Source: Erythroxylum novogranatense
Taxonomy: Eukaryota; Streptophyta; Magnoliopsida; Malpighiales; Erythroxylaceae
Length of the DNA: 64,000 nucleotides
Reading direction: 5' to 3'
Assembly: GCA_029891385.1 (NCBI GenBank)
Contig: CM057235.1
Location: 19,275,120 to 19,339,119 of the forward strand
In this document: in pieces, positions 11,140-22,899 of the stretch
Position numbering within the stretch: position 1 is the stretch's first letter
Layout: each line of letters opens with the position of its first letter
Notes under the pieces: generated by a model
What the model was told of the DNA's origin: nothing
The model's database searches: none
The model's input: the letters and a program-made list of their open reading frames with translations, nothing else
Made by a program: the position numbers and the translations under genes

Positions 11140-12137
11140 CTAAGAAAAAGGAATCGGGGCCCAACATTTCTCCCCCCTTAAAAGAATTTCTTCCTCAAAA
11201 TTCTTACCTGATTCAACGAAGAGATGAGGATACTTCTCCTTCATAGCTTCCAATGGCTCCCACGTGACCTCCTCCACCAAATGGTTCCTCCATAAGACTT
11301 TTACTAGCTGCACTATCTTGTTCCGGAGAACCTTTTCTTTTGTATCTAAAATATGCACTGGAAGCTCCTCATAACTCAAATCGTCACTCAACTGAACTTC
11401 ATTAGCTTGAATGACATGAGAAGGATCTGATCGGTATCTCCTCAACATAGAAACATGAAAGACATCATGAATCTGTGATAGCTCAGGAGGCAATGCTAAC
11501 TTGTACGCTAACAGACCAATCCTCTCTAAAATCTCATAAGGCCCCACATACCTTGGACTTAGCTTACCCTTCCTTCCAAATCTCAGAATCCCTTTCCAAG
11601 GAGAAGTCTTAAGAAAAACTTTCTCGCCGACATCATACTCCATCTCCTTCTGGTGAGCATCTTCATAACTTTTCATCCTGTCCTAAGCTGCTTTTAGCCT
11701 GTGCTTAATCAAGTTGACCTTATCAACTGTTATCTGAATCAACTATGGACCCAAAAGTTTCCTGTCTCCCTCTTCATCCCAACACACCGGAGTCCTACAT
11801 CTCCTCCCATACAGAGCTTCATAAGGAGCCATCTGAATGCTCGAATGATACGAATTATTTTCTGCAAATTCGATCAGAGGCAAGTGTTCATCCCATGCTC
11901 CTCTAAAATCTATCACACATGCCCTGAACATTCCCTCAAGGGTCCAAATGGTTCTCTCCGATTGACCATCGGTCTGAGGATGAAAAGCAGTGTTGAAACT
12001 CAACTTAGTGCCTAGAGCTTCCTGCAAACTGCCCTAAAATCTCGAAGTAAAGCAAGGATCCCTATCAGACACAATCGAATCTGGGATCCTATGCAATCTC
12101 ACCAATTTCTCAATTCTCAACTTAATTGGTTCATCAA
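11140..12137 (-). pseudogene. Chromovirus integrase (catalytic end, C-terminal domain) and chromodomain
   Basis: From 12137 downward the minus strand encodes the second half of the DDE integrase (IPDSIVSDRDPCFTSRF with the second Asp, then FHPQTDGQSERT with the catalytic Glu). Next come LIEFAENNSYHSSIQMAPYE and YGRRCRTPVCW, then the C-terminal domain (KLSPRYVGPYEIL, HDVFHVSMLRRY). A chromodomain-like end follows (PVHILDTKEKVLRNK, VTWEPLEAMKEKYPHLF), which marks a Tekay/Del-type chromovirus. At least two in-frame stops are present (near 11685 and 12035). The reading runs through the polypurine tract into the LTR and stops at 11140. Everything upstream (gag to RNase H) is missing. Confidence 0.92.
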
Positions 12138-12620
12138 AACTATAAATTTATTACATTCCCCATAGCTGTCACAACCATAAGTCCTAAGTAACATCATCAC
12201 TTGTAACACACATATCTCTCCATTCCGACATCCAAGAATTGCAAACTTCATATGGTTGTTTTACTATTTGATTGGTTACTATATAGGCAATACATTTGAG
12301 TGAAATTTTATCTCTTTTAATGACCGAATCGATGTTTGTACCCTTCATAAAATTTTTAGAAGATTGTTTAATCTTTCCGGGGAAAATGAGTAAAGGCACC
12401 GGATTGAGGCAAGCATCTTTTAGAAAACAAGGCTTTAGATAGCATTTTGGACAAATGATTTTCTTTGTATTTTGATCTTTGCTACTTTTGATGTATTCGA
12501 GCTAAAATGCCTTCTAAAGCTTTGTATTAACTTATGTTTTCATGTAAATGTAAAAGATTTGATTTTGAAATGTATCTTGTGTATGTTTCATAAAAATGTA
12601 GTATTGTATGTTTTGAATTG
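12138..12620. other. Unassigned stretch
   Basis: The integrase reading stops abruptly at its left border. No gene or repeat is recognised. The T-rich right part (12480-12620) resembles gypsy LTR U5 sequence in texture only. Confidence 0.3.
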
Positions 12621-12639
12621 ACAAAAAGAGTAAGTTGAG

Positions 12640-12884
12640 GTTGCTGCCATTTGAGTTAGTTTTTGGGATTATTTGATTTGGTTTGGTAGTTGGATGATTT
12701 TTGCTTCAAAGCAAACTAGAGGCTTAGATATTCAACTTCTATGAAGAAATCAAGTTGTGATTTTGATATTTGATTAGTGTGCGCTCACCACTAATGTGAA
12801 ATGACAGCAAAATGAACCTTCAGGAAAATAAGCTCAAGGTTTGTGTCTCCAAATGTTGGGTCCAACAGTTGTGGTATTCAAAGC
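12640..12884 (+). mobile_element. Gypsy LTR fragment with primer-binding-site-like junction
   Basis: 12700-12785 is a diverged copy of part of the element-1 LTR: both have GCTTCAAA.CAAA.TAGA, then TTGATTAGTGTGCGCT. It is followed by an LTR-type end GGGTCCAACA (to 12867) and then TGTGGTATTCAAAGC (12870-12884), close to the tRNA-Met primer-binding site TGGTATCAGAGC. A second similar junction, GGTCCAACA plus TTGTGGTATC, lies at 12936-12955. Confidence 0.5.
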
Positions 12885-12960
12885 AAGATCGAGTTTCATG
12901 TTTTCGCAAGAGTGTTGGGCTCCGGAATCAAGCGAGGTCCAACAGTTGTGGTATCCACTC

Positions 12961-13121
12961 GTAGGTGTTTGGGGGTTATACCCCAGCGTGTGTTTGCGGG
13001 TTATACCGCGACATCCAACATTAAAAGGCGCCTTTTAATGTTGGACCCCACATCCCACCCGTAGATGTTTGGGAGTTATACCCCGGCGTGTGTTTGCGGA
13101 TTATACCACAACATCCAACCT
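12961..13121. repeat. Pair of 58-bp repeats with mini-hairpins around a 32-bp perfect palindrome
   Basis: Two diverged copies of a 58-bp unit (12961-13018 and 13064-13121) each carry two small hairpins with the loop GTTATA or ATTATA: GGGGGTTATACCCC and GCGGGTTATACCGC in the first copy, GGGAGTTATACCCC in the second. Between them, 13014-13045 is a perfect palindrome centred on GGCGCC at 13027-13032. Confidence 0.8.
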
Positions 13122-13141
13122 TAATCAGTATTGTCCTCTTT

Positions 13142-13215
13142 GGGAATCGAACTCGCGACCCCTCAAGGTTTTGTTGTTTCTAAGAACACGCCTCTTACCA
13201 TTGAGTTCATCTCGA
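13142..13215 (-). mobile_element. tRNA-derived (SINE-like) pol III promoter head
   Basis: On the minus strand, GAACTCAATGGTAAGAGGCG (13209-13190) resembles the D-arm/A-box of a tRNA, and GTCGCGAGTTCGATTCCC (13159-13142) the T-arm/B-box, with tRNA-like spacing. The remainder does not fold as a tRNA. The SINE body would run to lower coordinates through the hairpin repeats. No poly-A tail or target duplication was found. Confidence 0.5.
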
Positions 13216-14990
13216 AACAAATCAATAAAGAACATAATCATCTCCTAATTAGACCTTTCAACTCTTTAGATAATAAGAAGGTCCTTTATAAACTTAATCC
13301 TAATAAAGCCTTATGTCTAAATAGGTTGAATGCATACTTCTTCTAAGAGTCAGGAAGCTAAATTAAGACTAGTTTTTCTAATGTAGTTCCATAATTCTTC
13401 AACATTGGAAAATGTTAAAGGAGTCTAATAAAACTTATATTTGTCTTATTCCTAATCCAACTAACATGAAAGATTTTTGGTCAATATCTTGTTATAATAA
13501 GATTGGAGTCATGGTTTTGGCTTATTATTGTGGTTCTCTTGATTAAAGGATAACTTTGTATGGATCCTTTTGGTTTCTTGTAAGTCAAGTTTCTAATTTG
13601 GATAGGAGATTGTAGACTGGAAAATCTCTAGATGTACATAATTCCTATTCATTTATAAACTTTCGATTTACTAAAAATCTTATTATAATACAATATTTGA
13701 TATCATTTTTAAGTTGTTGACCTCAAAAATGAAATCTATATTTAGTTCAATCATAAATACAATATAATAATTATTCATTCAAGGATAAAATTTTAAGGAT
13801 AATGTAAGTCTAGCTCAGTAGCTATTCAAACATTCTTATAGGAAATCATACATCAAAAGTTGTTATATGAAAACTAGTTTTCATAAAGCATTTGATTCAA
13901 TCAATTAGGATTTTTTTACTTCATTCATTAGATTTCATCCCATGATTTATAGAATAGAAAGAAGAATGGTGAGCCAACCTAGTTGTTTAAAGGAGCTAAT
14001 GGTCTAAGGCAAGGTGTAACTCACTTGGAAAGATGTCTCCTAAGCATAACAAGCCTTTAATATAGGGACCCTCCTCTCACTTACTTAAGAATACCAATCA
14101 CTGTCAAGAAACCAACTTTTAGAGGTTGTCAAACTCAATTTGGCATAATCTATAAATGAGTTGGCAACTAGAGTAATATGATTTTTTCCTATACTAGTAG
14201 GTTGTAGCTTTTAATCTATATCCTTAACAACTTGTATGTTTATGACCTTAACCTTTAATTCTTCTTAATAATATAATTAATATTGTAGAAAGAATGATGA
14301 AGAATATGTTTGGGTGAAGTTTCACAAACATTAGTAGCAAAGATTAAATAGGTTGATGTTTTCTTACCAAAAAATGAGGGAGGTTTACGAATAATCCTCA
14401 TCAAATCCATGAATAATGTTATGACAACAAGAATTGTCTGGGGAACTATTATTGACAAGGAATCCCTTTAAGTGTAATGGATTCATGCTTAAGATCTAAA
14501 AGGGAGAAACTTTAGGAAAGTGAAGTCAAATTCTGATTCGTCATAGACTATAACACACCTATTGAAGCTAGTGGATAATCAATATATAAGAAAAAAATAC
14601 AAAATAGGGAATGGGAATAGTACATGACTCTAATATGATAGTTGGAATAAGTTGGGGTCTTTCCATAAAATTCATAAACTAAATAACCTAAAGCTCATGT
14701 TTTCTGACAATGAAAGGGTTATAGAATTGATCCAAGGAATAATTATTCTTAAAACATCAAAAGATTATTAACTATACTATACAAGGTTCCAAGTTACAAT
14801 CCTAATCTCAAATTGTATAATTATATTGTTTGGTTACGAAACACCTTAGGAAAGTTCATAAATAAATCTTGCCAGATGACCTTTAAAGTTATTTTTATTA
14901 GAATTTGTCATTTAGGCTAGTTTGATTCAAGCATAATCTTCTAAAATTCTCCTTTATACTTTGGTTGGTTATTAGGAATAGATTAAACAC
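13205..14990 (+). mobile_element. Decayed LINE, back half: reverse transcriptase and zinc-finger region
   Basis: Landmarks in order: RPFNSLDNKKVLYKLNPNKA (about 13250) matches the start of LINE RT. LIPNPTNMKDFWSISCYNK (about 13448) matches LIPK...DFRPISCCN. FKDNVSLAQ (about 13795) and KAFDSIN (about 13886) follow, then the post-catalytic part with LGIPITVKKP (about 14083), LPKNEGGLRI (about 14368) and WGTI (about 14440). The catalytic YADD is not recognisable. It is heavily mutated. It picks up where the LINE at 7930-9668 stops, so I infer one element split by the 9.67-13.2 kb block. Confidence 0.7.
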
Positions 14991-15368
14991 TTTGGATATG
15001 ATAAAATGTTTTAATAACTTAAACAACACTTAATACAATATGTTATTTTAATAGAAAACTCGTGAACTCATTTATGTGTAGGGTTCGTTACCTATAGACT
15101 GTCCACAGGTTGAAGCACAATTAATACAATATGTTATTTTATAAGAACTAAGTCTTATTATTTATGTAATATGTTTACATGAATTGTGTATAGGAATTCG
15201 TCTAGAGTAAAGTAATTAGGATTTGATTGTTGTATGAATGATGATTGAACACATTTGTAGACTTTTGATTTCATAAGAAATTATAATCGAATTATTTACT
15301 CTATAAATGATTAATATGACATTAACGTGCATATATATTTCTTTCTTATTATAGAAACTTAGTGTTTC

Positions 15369-16250
15369 AAAAACGGCTACTGCTTCAAAGAATATTGTTG
15401 CTGAACTCAATAGGAGTGAGAAACTCAACGGTGACAATTATGAAATCTGGAGTATGAAAATCCAATATGTACTGGAGGAGCAAGAGGCTCTAGAACCATT
15501 AAACCTAACCATGGACATTCATGAAGAGGGCACTACAGCCCAACATAGGAGAGATTGTGATGCATATGAATTATGAAAAAAGAAGAACTCTTTAGCTCGC
15601 ATATATTGCTAAATAGCATGGATAATGATATCATGCGTGAGTTCTGTAAATTCGAAACTGCAAAGGACATATGGTCCACATTGGTTGCTCATTTTGGAGG
15701 TGCTTCAATGACCAAAGTGAGGTCATTTACAATTAAGTTTGATACTTATAAGAAGCGCCCAAATGATACAATGCAAAAGCATCTGAGGAAAATGTCCAAC
15801 ATGGTAAATGAGTTACGTGATGTTGGTCATGAGCTGTCTGATGAACAACAAGTACAAGTTGTGATTCGTTCACTGCCTCATAGTTGGAAGCATATGAAGA
15901 TGCACATAATTCATAATGAGAACATCAAGACAATGGAAGATGCTACGAGGCATCTCATATTAGAGGAGGATCTTGAAGCCTCAAAGATGTCTTTTAAGCC
16001 ATATGCAGTTAGTTCTAGCTCACATGGAGCTATGAATAAGAAACACAAGCATCATGGTGGATATAAGTGAAAGAAGAATAAGAAATTCAACCACTCTTCT
16101 CAGGAATCCAAGAAGGAAAAATGGAACCAACATGAAAAGGGAAAACATCCCTTCAAAAAGAAGAACATGAAACATGTAAAGTGCAATAATTGTGGTAATA
16201 AGGGATACTTTGCTTGAGATTGTACTGAGCCCGAGAAAGTACAGCTTTAT
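15369..16250 (+). pseudogene. Copia gag with CCHC zinc knuckle
   Basis: KLNGDNYEIWSMKIQYVLEE opens the capsid domain, with ETAKDIWSTLVAHFGG, VRSFTIKFDTYKK and RSLPHSWKHMKMHI further on. The zinc knuckle CNNCGNKGYFA.DC is near 16185; its Trp/Arg position is now a stop (TGA). 165 codons (15573-16070) remain open. The UBN2-type gag is typical of plant copia. Not functional. Confidence 0.85.
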
Positions 16251-16274
16251 AGTAAAAGCATTTGTTTTATGAAC

Positions 16275-17530
16275 TGAATCACATCGTTTGTGGATTGCAG
16301 ACTCAGGAGCAACCAACCATATAGCGAAGGATTGTGATGCCTTCGTTGAGTTCCACAAACTCTCACATGGTAGTCGATGGCTTTAAGTAGGTGATAATTC
16401 CAAAGTTGTTATACAAGGAATTAGCACATGTAAATTGGATATGCGTGAAGGGCGACCCCTCATCCTACATGAAGTATTATTTTCTCCATAGATTCGTAGG
16501 AATCTTTTATTTGTGTTGATGTTAGTTAAACTTGGTTTCAATATAAATTTCGACAATGGTGGAATGGATTTGTATCTTGGATCTATTAATTATGGCTATG
16601 GTTTTTTATGTGATTGTTTTATTGTATTAGATGTGATAAAGAAAAATAATAATATTAGTTATTCATTATTTACATCTAGTAATTCTAACAATGATACAAC
16701 TTTGTAGCATGCTAGACTATGCCATATGGTCAAAATCGAATCGGTCGATTAGCTAAAGAAAGGCTTTTAGGTAATCTAAGTTAAGTAGATCTACCTACAT
16801 GTGAGCATTGTTTAGCTGATAAAAAGGAAAGAAAGCCATTTGGAAAGGGAATACGAGCTTTATATCCATTGCAATTAATTCATTCTAACATTAGTGGTCC
16901 AATGCATGTAAGGGTTAGAAGTGGGGTAGTTTATTTCATCACATTCATAGATGACTATACTCGATATGGTCATGTCTATTTGATATCTCATAAATTGAAA
17001 GTATTCGATTGTTTCATAAAATATATGAACTTAGTTAAGAATCAATTAGATAAGAAAATAAAAGTATTGCGAATTGATCGTGGACAAGAATACTTGTTAG
17101 AAAAGTTCAAGGCTTTATGTGATGAGAAAGGAATAGAAAGACAATTAACAATTCCTAGAACCTCACAATAAAATGATATCACTGAAAGACAAAATAGGAC
17201 AATATTAGAAATAATTAGGTCCATGATGGCCCAAGAAAATTTACCAATCACTTTTTGGAGTGATGCGTTGCTAGCAGCCACTTATGTACTTAATCGTATG
17301 CCCACGAAATTAGTTACTAGCACACCATATGAGTTGTAGACTGGTAGGAGACCTGATGTGTCAAGTTTCAGACCTTAGAGGTGTGCAGTCTATGTTCATG
17401 ATCTCTCTAAAAAATATGAGAAATTAGGCCTAAGAGGGAGAAAGTTTTTTAATAGATACTGAGAACACTCAAAAGGATACATGTTCACTAATGAACAAGA
17501 TAATGGAGGTGTAACTAAATTTGAATAACG
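16275..17530 (+). pseudogene. Copia protease and integrase
   Basis: The protease active site reads LWIADSGATNHI (about 16289, DSGA intact). A GAG-preintegrase remnant with HARLCH lies near 16708. The integrase core has ISGPMHVRVRSG, TFIDDYTRYGHVYL and VLRIDRGQEYLLEKF, then ERQLTIPRTSQ and ITERQNRTILE, so the catalytic D, D and E positions can still be read. Stops occur inside the core (near 17170) and after it. Confidence 0.85.
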
Positions 17531-17819
17531 AGATGTAACATTCTTAGAGAATGATTTTCCCAAGCAAGGTGAAATAGGTAAAAGACCTATTGTTATATGA
17601 GTTGATTGATCAGAATGATTCTATTATGAAGAATCATGATGAGGAACTTCAACCAAGTAGGAGCAATTCTATAGAAAGGTTCTTTAAAATAACTGATCCG
17701 AGTGGGAGCAATCAGATCAATCATGAATTTGTTTATGATGAACCTCGGTTAAGACAAAGTAATTGAGGAATAATGCCCCAACTTCATTTTGAGATTGAAG
17801 GAGAAATTAATATAATTAT

Positions 17820-19395
17820 TCGAAAGAAGAGCCAAGGAATGTAAATGAGACTCTTACTAGCTCTGCTAAAGAAGAATGGATGAAAGCAATGATAGAAGAA
17901 ATGGTTTCTTTAAACTCAAATCAAGTATAGGACTTAGTTGACCTCCCTAAAGGGCGTAAAGCAATTGGGAACAAGTGGGTTCTCGAAATTAAGCAAAAAG
18001 CTAATGGAAATATCAAAAGATATAAGGCATGTCTTGTAGCAAAAGGATACACACAATAAGAGGGAATTGATTATGAGGACACGTTTTCACCTGTTTTGAA
18101 GTTTGCTTCAATCCGTCTTATTCTGGCTATAGTAGCTAGTATAGATATTGAATTACATCAAATGGATGTAAAAATTGCTTTTCTCAATGGAGAATTAGAT
18201 GAAGAAATCTATATTGAACAACCTGAAGGTTTCATCAAAGCAAGTTAAGAAAATAAAGTATGTCAGTTATTAAAATCAATTTATGGCCTGAAGTAGTCTT
18301 CAAGACAATGGTATATTCGTTTTCATAATGCAATCATTTCGTATGATTTTCAAATGATTGATGAAGACCATTGTGAGTATGTTAAGAGATCCAAAGATAA
18401 ATTTGCTATTTTATCTTTATACGGGGATGATATATTGATTGCTTGTAATGACTGTGTATTTCTTACGCAAATCAAAAATTAGTTATTATCTGAATTTGAA
18501 ATGAAAGACATGGGTGAAGCAACATACATTCTTGGAGTTAAGATTTCAAGAGATCATTTGAAGAGATTGTTATCGCTTTAATAAGCAATGTATATTCAAA
18601 CAATTCTTAAACGATTCCGTATGCAAGATTGCAAACCAATTGATAATCATGTTGCTAAAAATGAAGGCCTTAGTAAGAGAAATTGCTCTTCAATGCCACA
18701 AGAATAGGAACAAATGAAGAATGTTCCCTATTCTAGTGTAGTTGAAAGTCTTATGTACGCAATGATGTGTATAAGACTAGATATTTGTTACGATGTTGGG
18801 ATGGTGAGCAGATATCAATGAAATCCAAGCCAAGCACATTGGAAAGTAGTAAAGAGAATATTGAGATATCTAAAGGGAATTGTGGACTATGCATTATGTT
18901 ATCAAGGCAATGATCTACGTATACAAGGGTATACAAATGCAGACTGGGGAAGAGATTTAGATTAAAGAAAATTTACCTCAGGATATGTATTCTTACTAAA
19001 TCATAGAGCAATATCATAGAAAAGTAAGAAACAATCTTGCGTTGCATTATCTACAATGAAAGCTGAATTTATAGCATTCTCAACTACAGTACAAGAGGTT
19101 GTGTGGCTTGATCAATTCTTAGTGCATTTGGGAGTCATTAAAAGCGAAATTAATCCAATGATCATCAACTGTGATAGTCAAGCTGCAATCGCTTATACTA
19201 AAGATCCCAAATTTTATTGTAAGATAAAGCACATAGATAATAAGTATAATTATGTGAAAGATATAGTTGCATGAGGAGAAGTGAACATGAGATATATATC
19301 TACGCGAGATACAATAGCAGACCCAATGACAAAGTCAATTTTTAGAGATGTATACATTGGAAATGTAAAGTTACTAGGAATACATAGATGTTAAA
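17820..19395 (+). pseudogene. Copia reverse transcriptase and RNase H
   Basis: RT: GNKWVLEIKQKANGNIKRYK, ARLVAKGYTQ-like (Arg to Cys), FSPVLKFASIRLILAI, HQMDVKIAFLNGELDEEIYI. The YVDD box has become YGDD (LSLYGDDILIA, about 18413). MKDMGEATYILGVKI follows. RNase H: KAEFIAFSTTVQEVVWLDQF, INCDSQAAIAY, KIKHIDNKYNYVKD, ending STRDTIADPMTKSI near 19340. Scattered stops make it non-functional. Confidence 0.87.
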
Positions 19396-20479
19396 ATGTA
19401 CTGATAAACATTTCTCTGTGTATGTTCATTCAGTATAATGTCATATGTTTGGATATAATGTATGATGAAAATTATACATTATGTACCATTTGATTCATGA
19501 ATATATGTGTTTATGTATAAATATATTTTTGGAAGAATCATAAGTATATGAGACAGATTATAGTTTGGCCCTCTCACATAGGAAATCACCTATAGTATTT
19601 TTGCTCGCTAGAGATGAGGCATGCTTACAGTTTATTATCTAGGTGATAATTGAAAGCGAGAAACTTAAACCATAAATGTCACAAAGAAACTGATTTAACC
19701 TGATTTGTTAATCACTATATCTGTCTTACGTTGTCAGATGTGGGTTTTGAATAGGTTTTCAGTAGATAAGTGAACTCAAGTTAAACATTGAGTATATTTG
19801 AATTATCATCTGTATATTATTTCTTGAATGAAAGATGTTTAAGTTTAATGAAGTAAGTAAATATTGTAGTATATGACTCGTATCATGTGTGCACAACTGA
19901 CCAAAGAAAGGGATTAATGTAAGTCGCCAAATCTCATCTTACATTGTGTGAGACCCTTGAGATTGAGAAAAACCTCATTATATACCCTGATGACTATTGT
20001 TTCATTTTTGAAAATTGAATTTAAGATTTGCTACTTTAGGTTATTGCCAAAAGATCATGCAAGATGCGATCATATGAAATAATCCTAGGAAAATAAATTA
20101 AATTTAATTCAAAAGAGAATTAAGAATAGAGGAAGGTCATTTATATTAGATCATTGACTCGCGTGAAAATTATTCTTAGATGGTCATCGTCTCTTTAGTA
20201 GAGAGCTTGAATATAGTCATGACACAAGATACTAAAGGCGATTAAAAAAAAGTGCAAACGCAAGATATGACCTAGGATATAGCATACAATGTCTACTCAA
20301 GAAAACTTAAGTCCTAGGATCAATTTGTTAATCGAGATGTCATATATTCCTAACAGATATATGGCAATGTACTCTCGTCGTATGCTAGTCACACCAGTTA
20401 TTGAACAAGTATGAGTACTACAAAGTTTTTGTTTTGTTTTTTAATTAGATTAAAACTCGTCATGTGAGAGTGGGAGATA

Positions 20480-20767
20480 ATGAATTAAAAACACCCATGA
20501 GGGGTATTATGGTAAGTCTACTTTACATAACTACCAAAGGTAGTTAAGGTGTAGCATTTTAAAAACAAAAGATGTAAAAGACGTGTTCGATGAGAAGAAC
20601 AAAAAACCTTTCCGTAGAAAAAGAAAGGGCAGTACAAGTGCTTTAATCGGTAGAACTACAACAGGAATCCAAGTATGTACTTTTTTGTTTATTATATGCA
20701 TATACAAATGATCCTGTCTAACATGATCTCTGTGATTGTATTTTATCTTGTTGATTATTTTCTAACA
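20480..20767 (+). mobile_element. Probable copia 3' LTR
   Basis: It begins right after the polypurine tract (TGAATTAAAAACACC) and ends near TTCTAACA. No second copy exists in the window to prove its borders. 19400-20465 is the untranslated tail of the element, with nothing else recognised. Confidence 0.45.
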
Positions 20768-20929
20768 CTTATCGATTAATGCTTTAAAATGTTTAAGACA
20801 CTCACTTTAATTTATATTTAATTTTAGGTATAGTTTGAAAGTAAAAGAGCTCAAATGAGTTGAAAGTATTATATTGGGGTCATTTTTCAAATATTCACAA
20901 TCATTTGTCTTCGTGAAGCAAGAATGAGA

Positions 20930-21240
20930 AGGATTAGAAGTGGACGCCTTGGAAGTCATTAATTTGCTTTCGACTGCTGTCACGGAGACTGACTTCAATT
21001 TTATTTTGTTGGCAGGCACCCGTAGATTACTCCAACAAGATTGGGAGGTGCAATTTCGACACGTCCATCGGGAAGGCAATCAGTATGCTAATACGTTGGC
21101 CACTTTTGCTACTCAAAGCAGCCCGGGGTTTCATATTCTTCAGGGCCCTCCATTTCCTGTCCTCGCGCTCTTACATTAGGACATGCAGGGAGCACATTAT
21201 CGCCGAGCTTTGCGTTTGTTAGCTTAATCGACTTTTCAAG
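20930..21240 (+). pseudogene. LINE RNase H-like C-terminal fragment
   Basis: The reading VINLLSTAV, then RRLLQQDWEVQFRHVHREGN and YANTLATFATQSSPGFHIL, is the end of the plant-type RNase H domain found at the C terminus of L1 ORF2 (DSL..V..I, W.V...HV.REGN.VAD.LA). Only the last third is present. It is less mutated than the LINE pieces at 8-15 kb, so it is probably a different, younger insertion. An A-rich stretch follows at 21259-21300. Confidence 0.75.
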
Positions 21241-22690
21241 TTTTCTTTTTCCTTTGTATTAAAAAAAAGGAGTAAGAAAAGACAAAAAAAAATACAAAAA
21301 AACGAAGAGCATGAAGAGTGCATGTTGAAGAAACATGGCTCACGACCATGCATGAAATTGTCATGGCCGTGAGACATCTCTCATGCCCATGACAAAAGTT
21401 GCATGGGCCTAACACTTAACTCACGCCTATATTATGCAAGGTGGCTCACGGCTTAGGTAGGCTAAACCAAGGCATCCATAGTTAGATTCTTTCTATTTAT
21501 TAAGCATCAACTTGTGTGATTTGGATAGTAAGATGGTTTGGGCTATTTCCTCAACATACTGGTTTTCTGACCATTACTATCATAGACCCAGTACTCAGCT
21601 TAGGCTCTCTTTTAATCATTGCCTTGGAAGGAGGAAGACAATCTATAAGGAGATTTATGAATGGTTATTAGGGTTATGTTTGCTTAGCTAGACAAGCACT
21701 AGTTCTTATCACTAGTATTTATGTAAGGACCCTTTTGTTTTTTCACTTAATGTGGGAGTTGGTCTTTGATGAAATGTGATGTACTGGTAGGTTCAAACTG
21801 CATGACTTTCTGCTCGTTCTTTTAGACTTTTCAAATCACGCGGAGCACCAAAAAGAACAGATGCGAAAGTGGGATTTCCACCATTCCAAAAGTAACACTA
21901 GATTTGGGATGCTCCTAGCGGCTTAAAGTTAATACACACGGAATACGAACCAAATGATACTAAACAATCCCAAGAAAAAGTCCCAAAATTGCAACGGCAT
22001 AACCTTTTCATCATCGATAAAGATTGTAGTAATGTCTAATAGTGGCTTCAAAGTTGTGTTTTTTTGCCAAGGAATCTATCATTGGCTGTTCTGGCGCTGT
22101 TGCTCTCCCTTTTTAGCAAATACTATCTTTATAGGATACCCGTGAAAGACGATAAAAAGAAAGGAAAAGCAAAGTTGAATATTCTTACGTGATTTGATGA
22201 TTTAATTATTGCCAGTGCCCACAAATGACAAAGGTGAATGAGTATCCGTTCTTGCTGTCATTATTTCACCTTCAACTCTACACTGCTCGAAACTTTTGAA
22301 GTGATTGTAGCATGACTAGATATCCAAAGCAGTAAAAATCAAAGGATCTCAATCAGATAAGCATACTTGCGTTATGGCAGATGATAAAAAAAATAGTAAT
22401 ATTGATGTTACAGGAGAGGGACCAGAAACAGAAGGCAGGTGCAATGTGGCAGGCAGGAATGATGAGCGGAAATCAGTAGTGCTTTATAAGGGTCATTTAA
22501 ACTATAATTGGACGTAAAAGATGTTGTTTTGTTTGCGATGTTTCAATATAATCTGAAAATAATCGAGAGAGGAAAACCAGTCGTCATTATATTGTATGGG
22601 ATCTTTCGGATGAATAAAAACAAACGGGAATGAATAAATAAATCAAGGTGGCGCCCACTCTTCACATGGCCTAGAACTACAACCCTTTTG
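21241..22690. other. Unassigned spacer
   Basis: No coding or known repeat is recognised. 21335-21460 repeats words such as CACGACCATGCATG and CATGGCCGTGAG, like the block at 5890-6000; such words occur in Athila-type elements. Confidence 0.3.
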
Positions 22691-22795
22691 TATGATAATA
22701 ATAGCAATCAGTACCAAACTTAATACGTACATGGTTGTTTTGAGGACTGAGTCAACTAGATGGTGTGGTTTTGCGGTCTCAGAGTGTGAGGCTGA

Positions 22796-22821
22796 GGCAC
22801 ATGCACATGCACATGCACATC
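22796..22821. repeat. (GCACAT)n short tandem repeat
   Basis: Four hexamer units just upstream of the second copy of the duplicated segment. Confidence 0.85.
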
Positions 22822-22899
22822 CACGTCAATCAATTAAGACATGGCTTCGTGGGGTGCTTTTAAGTTTTACCCATCGAGTTGCTAAAAATGCCATCCAAC

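Larger units (their letters stand above)
9669..11166 (-). mobile_element. Gypsy (chromovirus-like) 3' LTR, minus strand, with an internal pol fragment
   Basis: On the minus strand it starts TGTTGGGCCCCGATTCC at 11166, directly after the polypurine tract AAGGGGGGAGAAA (11179-11167), and ends GGGGTTCCAACA at 9669. The TG...CA ends agree with the element-1 LTR at the right of the window (TGTTGGACCCCG...GGGTCCCAACA). The interior has a purine-rich (GAA)n block where element 1 also has a purine-rich block, and a GATCCGATTGAGG module near 9940 shared with other LTRs here. A stretch of coding sequence (10672-10337) lies in the middle, which is abnormal for an LTR. Confidence 0.65.
15369..20767 (+). 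mobile_element. Decayed Ty1/copia element, no 5' LTR seen
   Basis: The gag-PR-IN-RT-RNaseH order is complete (copia order, with integrase before RT), but there are many in-frame stops, often at former Gln, Trp or Arg codons. A polypurine tract (GAGAGTGGGAGA, 20466-20477) precedes a probable 3' LTR. I found no matching LTR or tRNA primer site before 15369, so the 5' end seems lost. It may have inserted into the LINE that ends near 14990. Confidence 0.85.

Noticed and set aside
13142..13215. A real tRNA gene on the minus strand
   Set aside because: Only D-arm-like and T-arm-like parts are recognisable; there is no acceptor stem or proper anticodon arm. A SINE head fits better.
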